From Litomosoides sigmodontis (Eukaryota; Nematoda; Chromadorea; Rhabditida; Onchocercidae), in contig OY718808.1 in the NCBI GenBank assembly GCA_963070105.1, positions 2,592,238 through 2,656,237 on the forward strand: DNA of 64,000 nt, in the 5' to 3' direction. Position numbers and translations under genes: made by a program. Shown in pieces: positions 44,023 through 52,384 of the stretch (positions are counted from its first letter, which is position 1; each line of letters opens with the position of its first letter). The notes under the pieces were generated by a model. It was given only the letters and a program-made list of their open reading frames with translations. It was not told where the DNA came from and did not search any database.

Positions 44023-46604
44023 ATGGTTCATGGTTGTGGCAATCGAATAGTGAAATTTTTATTTTTCACTGCTAATTTATTAATCTGTTTGTTTGGTGCA
44101 CTTCTATTTGGCTTCTCATTATGGATTAATTTGGATAAAAATTTTGCGGAAAAATTGGAAGAAATACGTGAAATTCCTAAGGAAGACACTACTATACTAA
44201 CAAAAGTAATCACATTTCAATTTTGCTTTTTTGAATTTCACATTTATTATGGATGTTTAAATTATAAATCATACTTAAAATTTCAATTTTAAAATACAAA
44301 TTTTATGCAATTAATTCAACTTGATGCTTAAAACAACTTTAGATATTATTGAAAATTTAAATTATCACAAAGTTTGGTTTACTTTTTTTGTAATTCCACT
44401 ATTTCATTAATGAAATTAGGTGTTGTTTTGAGTGGGAAATTAATTACTTATAATTAAAAAATCATTTTCAGTATCATACATCATTGTGGATATTGGTGGG
44501 TATTGGTGCATTTCTGTTTCTCGTCGGCTTTTTTGGTTGTTGTGGTGCGATGTGTGAAAGTATTACGTTGCTCACACTGGTAAGCTATCAACTATATTCA
44601 TCCTGTTAATTGATGTTAAAAATTAAATCAAAAGTTTTAGCTTAACTTTTAGCTAGTTAAAGGAAAAAAAAACCTCTCTTGTGAATTGATAGATTTCGTT
44701 TTATATTTCAATTTTTTCGCCTCTTTCTATCACCTTTTCTGCGAAATTTCCGTGATTTATTAAAGCTGCAGAGTGCTTATTCTCAAATTAATTTCAAAAG
44801 TATTCATTAAAACATCAGAAATAAAATGGTAAAGAATTCCTTCAGTAAGCTAGAATTGTTACCTTGTGATCTGATCTGATCTGATCTGATCAGAATTACC
44901 CTTTTTCCTACGTCATCAATGCATGTTATACCACTCACCGTAATTAATTAGTGTGAAGCATGAAAATGAAATGAAAATTTTTCCTTTCAGTTCTTCATCA
45001 TTGTATTAGTTCTTACGATAATCGAAGTTGGTGCAGTAATATTTGCAGCTGCAAGCAAGGAACAATTTAAAAATGTTTTACATGTAAGTTCATTTCTTTC
45101 TCTTTTGTTGCATGAAAAATTATTTTATTTAAAATTGAATTCCTATTTTAATACACTTAAAAATACGTGCAACTTTCCACGTCACTTACGAATATAATTG
45201 ATGAAACTGAGCGGAAATTAAATTAAACCCAATTCTTTCAATGTTTAAAATATTTGTTAAAATAATAGCTCATTTTTAATCATATGGCATTTTACAAGGC
45301 TATTAAGAATACTGAGAAAAAAATGTCTTCCTCTTTCAGCGATTTAATTTAGAATTTCACTTCTTTTAGAAAGTGATAGCATTAGCTAGTTCAATCAAAA
45401 ACACGATTGAAACAGGTTTTAAATAGGTCAAGTGAAACTAATTATTTGAAAAATTTAATCATTATAATCTAATTATTTGAACCAATTATTTGTTAATTAT
45501 TTGATGGTGAACTTAATCTTTCTACTGATAAGATTACAAATGAATATCAGTGTTACTTTGTCATTTACTTTTAAGGCCGCTGTGCCTTTAGGTTTGAACA
45601 TATTTCGTCGTGAGACACTTAAAGTTACAAACAGCGTTATAATAATTTAGTCAGGATATCTCTGCTAGGAATGATAGGATTTATGAATGATCGTTGTTCG
45701 CACTCATGATCGATGATCATTTTCCTAATTCAGAGGTTGCTATCTGAAGCTGGCAAAGCAGACAAGAAATATATGGAAAGTTTGAAACCAATCCAAGATC
45801 TATTCCATTGCTGTGGTGCAACACGAGAAACCATGAGCCTCTACGTGGAATATGGCTTATGTGAGGGCGAATTACTCATCAAGGCTTGTTTCTCGTTTTT
45901 TTTTTCTTTTGAAAAAAAAACATTTCATAATTTTTTCGGAAAATTTTGAGATATTTTTTTAATGAGTGAGAGTTGAGGCGCAAAATATAATTCACACAAC
46001 AGTGCTGCTACAATGATAAGAAAACTGAATGTGAGGAGACGAGTGTTGTTTCTATTTCAAGAATTAAATTATTCGGTTCATAAAAAAAAAAGAAATCTGA
46101 TTGAAAATTCACTCTCTTCATAGATTTCAGAAAGATTAGAGACTGTTGATGAAAACAATAGTTGGGGATTTTTTATTTTTTTTCATTTTTTTTTTTGCTA
46201 TCGAATTATTTTTGTAGTACTTAGGAGGACAACAGTAATGTAATTTTTTTTGAAAAAAAAAGGATTTTTTTCTTGTAGATAGGAATGCGAGGATTAAATT
46301 TGTCATTTTTGCTAAACGTGTAATCTGCAAAAATTTGCATATTAATTACTATCAATTGCAACAGTTCAATGCTAGCAAATGAAAAGAAAAATGGTGTTAT
46401 TTTTGAGTTGCTATTTTTTTCCTCTTACAATATCCTCTATTTTAGCCGGATTGTTTTACCGTAATATCGAATTATTTGGAGTCAACCGGAGAAATGGTTG
46501 CCCTAAATGCCATCTTTTTGATAATTATCGAGTTGTTCGCTCTAACTTCAACATGCATACTATGCAAAGCATTTCGCTATGAAAGACCGTACTATTATGC
46601 GTAA
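44023..46604 (+). CDS. Tetraspanin, 244 aa, 6 exons
   Basis: Four-pass membrane organiser of tetraspanin-enriched microdomains. Exons: 44023-44205, 44472-44579, 44991-45083, 45734-45883, 46003-46044, 46446-46604. Membrane segments are about 12-34, 65-85, 95-118 and 210-232. The large extracellular loop has the diagnostic CCG (C154-C155-G156), C171, CC (179-180), C188 and PDC (C195), giving the disulfide set expected of the family. The tail KAFRYERPYYYA follows TM4 and a likely palmitoylated CILCK. Phases match at every junction, but exon 4 has no GT donor in the needed place; the only junction that restores the frame uses AAG|GCTTGT, a GC-AG intron. A shorter exon 4 ending at a GTGGAA donor (phase 0, near 45843) is possible but would remove C171. 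Upstream spacing to a TATA box supports the start. Confidence 0.9.
44868..44893. repeat. (GATCT)n repeat in a tetraspanin intron
   Basis: Five GATCT units in the second intron of the tetraspanin gene. Confidence 0.92.
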
Positions 46605-46734
46605 AAGTTTTCCTTTTACATTTTGCTGCAATTATTTGCACAAATAATTACAGTAGTAAATGTAAAAGAATGTTATTATTAATGGAAGAAATATAAGTAG
46701 ACACATGTACAGTTAAATTTTTCATCATTCACTT

Positions 46735-46975
46735 GTTTAAAAATTTAATTCCATCGCTGATATCAGTAATTCTGCATTTCGATTACTGTTAACAGTAATA
46801 TTCATTCCACAAATATACAGTAGCTTCGGATTCCTATCACTGTTAAATGTAGTATTCGTTACGCAAATATACGGTAGGAGTCTGAAGCTACTTCGATTAC
46901 TGTTAGCAGTTGTACTCATTCCACAATTATGCAGTAACTTCGAACTTCGATTGCTGTCAGCAATATTTCACCCAT
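46735..46975. repeat. Degenerate tandem repeat of about 55-60 bp, four copies
   Basis: Units share TTCGATTACTGTTAACAGTA-like then ATTCATTCCACAAATATRCAGTA-like sequence. Copies fall around 46775, 46835, 46897 and 46950. They lie just downstream of the tetraspanin stop, in its 3' UTR or beyond. Confidence 0.75.
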
Positions 46976-47189
46976 TCCATTTACTCATCCTACTTTTCTT
47001 TTCCCCTTTCTTTGTTTCTCATGTTCACCTCAATGAATTGTCTTAAGATGTAATTAAAAGCAATCTAGCGTTGTTTCTTTTCTTGCTATGTGCATATTAT
47101 ATTATATTATTATAAGTTTGTGATTTTCGTTTACATTCATCAGTTTGCAAGCAAACTACATTTTAAATTTATTACTCCATTGACAACTA

Positions 47190-47345
47190 CATCGATCACT
47201 TCTAATACCGTACTCATTAATCACGTGATTAATTCGATTATCTCTAATACCGTACTCATTAATGACATGATTAATTCGATTATCTCTAATACCGTACTCA
47301 CTGATGACATGAAGAATTTAATCGTTTTTGTTACCGTACTGATTA
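47190..47345. repeat. 42-bp tandem repeat, four copies
   Basis: TACCGTACTCATTAAT recurs at 47206, 47248, 47290 and 47332, a period of exactly 42 bp. The second and third copies are nearly identical; the last is worn. The period is a multiple of three and a frame stays open, but amino-acid content and lack of splice sites give no support for coding. Confidence 0.85.
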
Positions 47346-47853
47346 AATAGCCACAAAACAATGTGGTTTTCTTTTCCGGAAAAAAAACGGATCCCAATAA
47401 AAAAAGTATTTCATTTCTAGGAAATTAATGTGCACTGAATATGTTCGTTTAATCCCAATGGATCGATTGTACTTCAATGGATCAATTCTTCCCATTTTCT
47501 TTTTTTTTTTTAAAAAAAATCGATCAGTAAGGAAATAAACAAGTGATCAATTAACGGGAGGTGTTACAAAGGAAAGAAAAGGAAAAAAATCATTTGTAAT
47601 AAATCAATCTAATCAATAAAACAAGTAAAAATGTATTTTATTTTGGTGATTATAATCTCATTGCTATTTAACTTATAAAATTAAAAACAAATCATAGCGC
47701 ATAATAACAATTTTTCTTTTCTAATCTTTATTTTCCAAACCTTCTAAGCTTATTTGCATTAATTTCATTTGAAAATACTGTTAAAAAATAACACTTAAAG
47801 TGTTAACTGATCATTGTTATTTTTTTAATTCGAATTGAATGGTAGGAAGAACG

Positions 47854-47967
47854 ATGAGCTTCTTGGTCGTACTATTTTTGGCTATTATTGTAGGCCTTAC
47901 AGTAGCCTATTACACTGGCAATCTGGACACATACATTGCTGAGATTCAACAAAAAATAAAACACTGA
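47854..47967 (+). CDS. Single-pass membrane micropeptide 1, 37 aa
   Basis: A short frame: MSFLVVLFLAIIVGLTVAYY, then a polar tail beginning TGNLDTYIAEIQQ and ending KIKH. Residues about 2-19 form one hydrophobic helix; the tail is a predicted short amphipathic helix. The case that it is real is its paralogue on the opposite strand at 51063-51164: 16 of 33 aligned residues identical, no gaps, same length of helix, same start MS-x-L. The DNA just before the two ATGs is also similar (GGAAGAACG and GGAAGAGCG). A TAG acceptor in a T-rich context lies 8 nt upstream, so an in-frame ATG at 47839 is probably not used. AATAAA overlaps the end of the frame (47955) and recurs near 48416. Function unknown; similarly built peptides regulate membrane pumps or act in mitochondria, but no such role can be assigned here. 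Confidence 0.72.
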   Translation: MSFLVVLFLAIIVGLTVAYYTGNLDTYIAEIQQKIKH

Positions 47968-47975
47968 TGAAAAGT

Positions 47976-48003
47976 AATAGCAACAACAACGACAACAACA
48001 ACG

Positions 48004-48045
<42 letters not shown>

Positions 48046-48046
48046 C
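47976..48046. repeat. (ACA/AAC)n with GAC interruptions
   Basis: A CAA-type trinucleotide run starting 9 nt after the micropeptide 1 stop, probably in its 3' UTR. It resembles the Thr-coding ACA tract of the mucin-like gene 5 kb away but is not coding. Confidence 0.9.
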
Positions 48047-49098
48047 AATGGCAATATTCAGGAACAATTTCAAATCCTACAAAAATGGCACGTACGATCA
48101 ACAACTAATACTGAAATACAGTACTGGAATTTAGCAACAAACTGATTGATATAACTGAAACATGATGTATTTTTCTGTAAAACGTATGAAATATATACAT
48201 GTCTCTTGACCTCCGAGCTCATGATGCATACCGTCCACCAATATTCTTTTTTATTATAAAGAAGCAACGTGAAATACGTGAAATATGATGATGTCACTCA
48301 CGCGTAAATGTATAACGTTTAAGATAGAGTGATATCATACACACATACGTTTGCATATTTCAATTATACTGTTTGAGTGAAGCAAAGCAAAAAAAAAAGA
48401 AAAAAGCTTTAAGTAATAAAATTTGAGAAAATTTTTTCAATTAAACGAATTCAAATTTTTAGATTGATAAAATATATGAAGGAATTATTTTTAGTCATAG
48501 TTTCCTCAATCACAATTTTTTTTAATTATAATTTTTTTTTTGCAGTCATTTCTACCACTTTCGTTCTCAAACATGTCACATAGATTACTTATACTTTTTT
48601 TGTCTGATTAAAAAAAAGCTTCAATTCAACGTTCCACTATTGAATATTTAATTAATTTTAAACTGGGAATGAACACTTAACAAATGCTAATTGATATGGC
48701 TTCCGCAAATTCGCAGTAATTTGAATTTGCACAATGTAAATTTACTTCAAATTAACAAATGTTGCAAATGAAGAGCAATCATTTATTTTTTTTTGCAGTC
48801 AAAATTTATTTATTGAAGTATTTTTTTTTTTTTAATAGACAATCAAATCAATGAAAAATTCAGTCGTTGCAAAAATCGTCCTGAATTGGGTGAGCGATCG
48901 AGTGGACGATTCGGTGGAGTAAAATCAATTAATTGAATTTCATTTCTTTCATTTGAATGAAACCTTCATTGAATGGAGTGAAATTTCGAGCAGCATCTAA
49001 TTAATAATCATCCTTATTCATCAAAGCTCGTCTGAAAAATTATACCAATGAAAATTGTGATTGATCGATTGATTGATTTTGATGAATGAAATTTCAGA
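48047..49098. other. Spacer between micropeptide 1 and the 224-aa protein gene
   Basis: AT-rich with poly-T runs. It probably includes the micropeptide 1 3' UTR; I see no other gene. Confidence 0.5.
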
Positions 49099-50058
49099 TC
49101 ATACATACCCACGTGATCGTGTTATTGGACCAGATCGTACTCTGCTAGATGTCACGCCTGGCTCTTTATTTTTATTTTTTACATTACAACGACAAGCACT
49201 TTTTGCAGGTTTAGTAGCAGCGCTTATGATTGATTTAGTAGGAATGGATTTAGTTGCACGTGAAGTTCTGGTGCGTAATTTGCGTGTTCTGTTTGACTTT
49301 GGCGGAGGTCGTGTATGACCTAACGAAGTAGCAATGTGATATGATGGTGGCGAAGCTATTTCATCCTCGTACTCCTCATAGTCTTTTCTGAATGAAATTC
49401 AATCTCACAAGAAATTTCGAAATTCCAAAAAAAAAAAAAACTTTTTAAAGCTGTCTAAAAAAAAAATTTGCACATACTTAACATCAATGGGAATACGATG
49501 ATGAACATATGATCGATGGTGATGATGATCGTAAAGTTCATTATCATAATCAATTTCCGTGGAGCTATCTTCATCGCTATTGTCCGATGCATCATCATCA
49601 TCCTCGTCGTCGTCTGAGTAATGATGACCATAATGACCCTTCTAAAAAAAAAGATGACCTTTGAAACAAAGTTTGCATTTCGGATAATTAAATGATTTTC
49701 CTAATCAAAAGTGTATTAATGAAATTTGACCTTTTTCTATGAAAATTTAGCTTTTTCATTATGAAATTTAACGTTTCTTTTTTTAAATGAAACTTTTTTT
49801 GAAATTTAACTTTTTTTAAAAATGAAATTTATATACCATAACAAGTGCTTTAGCTCGACGTGAAAGCAACGGAGCAACACTACCCGGACGAATTCTTCCT
49901 TCTCGAACGCTTCGAATTTCTGGTGAAACTTCATAGCATACCGCTTCTCGATGACGTGGAAGTGAATTTCCCACGCGAGTTGACTTGGTTGATGCTGCTC
50001 CTCGTACCTTACGTTTCGGTTCCCTAATCAGTTCAGTCTGTCGGCTAGCTCTTGGCAT
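49099..50058 (-). CDS. Unrecognised 224-aa protein, basic ends, acidic/His-rich middle
   Basis: Exons: 49837-50058, 49478-49641, 49099-49387; phases match and all splice sites are canonical. Residues 1-74 are Arg/Lys-rich (starts MPRASRQTELIREPKRKVRG). About 75-130 holds a run of Asp/Glu and Ser (SDDDEDDDDASDNSDEDSS) followed by a His cluster (DHHHHRSYVHHR). About 155-224 is again basic, Thr/Lys/Arg-rich, with three spaced cysteines fewer than a zinc finger needs. No signal peptide or membrane segment. The composition fits a nuclear, nucleic-acid- or metal-associated disordered protein, which is inference only. It sits between the two micropeptide paralogues. GC content is higher than in flanking DNA. 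The open frame on the plus strand at 49073-49318 is the antisense of exon 3. Confidence 0.75.
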
Positions 50059-50913
50059 CTCGTTTGACTGCCAGTTAAATTCCAGTCTTCGGTGAACAAT
50101 ACTTGTGCTTCCTCATTTGTTATGTTTTATAAATATTTGTATATTCAAAAAATTTGCATATTTGGAATATCTAAGTAGGTGTGATAATTTTTGCAAGTAA
50201 TTTTTTTCATGAATTCTTTAGTGACAAAAAAATATCAAAATATTTCGAAGAATTTAATAGCATAAAGGAAGATGAGTAAATTTTCTAAATTTTCTTTTTT
50301 TTGTACAATTACAACGATTATAAAAAGTTAAACATTTTGTTTTTTTTGAAATCGTATTAAAAAATTGTTTATTTTTTTAAAGAAAACAACATTTAATATT
50401 TACTAATATTTTCTGTTTCATTTTATAATCCAAGGAAAAAAGAATGATTGGAATTTGAACAAAAAATGCATTTGAAATTAGCATTTTCTTATGATCGTGC
50501 TAATTTACATCTTGTCAAATTTGAATTCAAAATAATATCTCTTCTATGAAATTACTAATTGCTCTTCCACCTGGCAAAACACAGTCAACCTAGCCAATTA
50601 TCAGTGAACGAATATTTCAGGCTAACTATCCGTTCACATCCCAATCCTCCTGTTTCACCCTTTACTCTTCAAAGTTAAAAATAATACCATGCCGCAATTA
50701 AGTAGTAATCACCATATCACACTAGTGTAGTAGTAGTAATGTGCTACTGATATCATCAGTTAATTTGTAAATTTTCGGAACATCAAAGAAAATTAATTTA
50801 TAAAAGCATTTAAATAACCAATTACTTTCATCCTTTGACTGTTTCTGCACCTCAACAACGATGGGAGAATGCGTAGAGTGAGTGAAATTACATCGAAATG
50901 AAATTACCGATAA
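50059..50913. other. Spacer upstream of the 224-aa protein gene
   Basis: AT-rich. ATGGGAGAATGCGTAGA with a GTGAGT donor near 50862 resembles a first coding exon on the plus strand, but no partner in phase was found. Confidence 0.4.
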
Positions 50914-50933
50914 TTTATTCCATACAATTTATT
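50914..50933 (-). terminator. Two AATAAA poly(A) signals for micropeptide 2
   Basis: Read on the minus strand, AATAAA occurs at 50928-50933 and 50914-50919, about 130-150 nt after the micropeptide 2 stop. This supports a short stand-alone transcript. Confidence 0.55.
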
Positions 50934-51062
50934 TGAGCATAATTTACATAAAATCAAATTACTTCCTATCATAACATACAAATAAGTATCAGCGCATCCA
51001 TTGATCACTAAGTTCAGCAATTTCCAGGTAGAATGTTCGAAATTTCAGGCGTCACGTCGTAT

Positions 51063-51164
51063 TTACTGTTTAAATTTTGCAATGTACTGATCCAGGTAGC
51101 CAAAGTGATAGGCAAATCCAAGACAAATTAGTGCCAAAATGAATAAGACACAAAGCGCACTCAT
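51063..51164 (-). CDS. Single-pass membrane micropeptide 2, 33 aa, paralogue of micropeptide 1
   Basis: Encodes MSALCVLFILALICLGFAYH followed by a tail starting FGYLDQYIAKF. One hydrophobic helix (3-18) is followed by the motif A-Y-x-x-G-x-L-D-x-Y-I-A, shared exactly with micropeptide 1. An in-frame TAA lies 18 nt before the ATG, so the start is fixed unless the frame is spliced. Upstream (higher coordinates) are TGATAAG at 51257-51263 and 51231-51237 and AGATAA near 51204; WGATAR sites drive intestinal genes in nematodes. Poly(A) signals follow. Encoded on the strand opposite to micropeptide 1, 3.1 kb away. Orientation of the predicted helix and subcellular site cannot be told from sequence. 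Confidence 0.72.
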   Translation of the reverse strand: MSALCVLFILALICLGFAYHFGYLDQYIAKFKQ

Positions 51165-51202
51165 TTCGCTCTTCCTCCCTTAGCTAGTTTTTTTTCCTCG
51201 AA

Positions 51203-51263
51203 GAGATAAAGAGATCTTTACCAACTGATATGATAAGCGATGTGCTCTAAATGATATGATAAG
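51203..51263 (-). promoter_or_regulatory. Cluster of GATA-factor sites upstream of micropeptide 2
   Basis: AGATAA at about 51203 and two copies of TGATAAG at 51231 and 51257, all read on the plus strand, 40-100 bp upstream of the micropeptide 2 start. TGATAA is the consensus for ELT-2-type intestinal GATA factors. GATA-like sequence is common by chance in AT-rich DNA; the clustering is what makes it notable. Confidence 0.4.
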
Positions 51264-52297
51264 AGACGTTTGCTAATTGATCTGATTGGAAATCTCCCCC
51301 AATTGATTATGTTTGGAAAATAAAATAGTTTACAATGATTAATGCTGCCAAATTGTTACTTCTTTTATGGACTTTTTTTCCCGCAACAATTGCTCTATGC
51401 AAATTTAAGCTAACACACTCTTTTTTGACTTTTAAAAATTGTTTAAATGAACGTACATCAATTGAGGAATGTTAATTGTAGTAGGGATAGGTAATGATTT
51501 AGGAAAAAAAAAAAAGATAATAATGATATTTGCTAGATTTAGCTATAGGTAGAGAGTGAGAGATAGCAGTAGTGGTTTTCAAGAATTATATTAACTAATT
51601 AATTAAATTATTGTATTCCTTTGATAAATAGAATTTAATATAGTTATTTTTAATTAATGCAATTATGTGCAACGAAGTTGAAATATGACGATAAGTTTTA
51701 AGCAATATACTTCGTTGCAGTTTTACCTCTGAGTGATTGCAAATGTTGTTATCTTACCGTTATCCAAATTTTATTCTATCATAACTTCTGCTTTTCCACT
51801 TTCAAAAACCACTATAATTATAGCAAATTATTCAAATTTATTGATTTAATTATTCAAATTTACATTTTAAAAGCTTCCGTTCATCAAACTATAACATCAC
51901 TGCCTTCATTATTCTTTGCAACGGTTGGTTGTGCATCGTACCATTGCAAGAGGAGCAAGAAAAAAAAAATGATTTCGTACAGTAGCCAAAATTATCATCG
52001 GTAAGTGGTATCATTGTCCGGCGCACATTTAACTTTGGCAAATGTAATACTCATCTAGCTAGTTTAATTAAAAAAATTATTTAGATTAACTGAATGGTTA
52101 AGGAAGGAGGACAAATTAATAAAATTATTTTCTCTATATATTTTTGATAATTTTAAAACATTTACTATCAGCGATGGAATAATTAATGACTGAACGATTT
52201 AGTTCATTACAGATTTTGAATTTTGGGAAAGCAATGGACAGTTATGACCTTTTCTGTTTCTTGAAAACAAAAACGCTAAAGACGTAAAGCAACATAG

Positions 52298-52299
<2 letters not shown>

Positions 52300-52330
<31 letters not shown>
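52300..52330. repeat. (GA)n microsatellite
   Basis: About 15 GA units, 55 bp upstream of the first exon of the mucin-like gene. Confidence 0.9.
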
Positions 52331-52334
<4 letters not shown>

Positions 52335-52384
52335 TTGGATTGATCAGACCGTAATATGTAGCAGTAATGTAAAAAAAAAATAAA

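Noticed and set aside
47090..47350. 86-codon frame over the 42-bp tandem repeat
   Set aside because: The period keeps the frame, but composition is that of AT-rich repeat DNA and no start context or splice partner is seen.
49073..49318. 81-codon plus-strand frame
   Set aside because: Antisense of exon 3 of the minus-strand 224-aa gene, which has matching splice phases.
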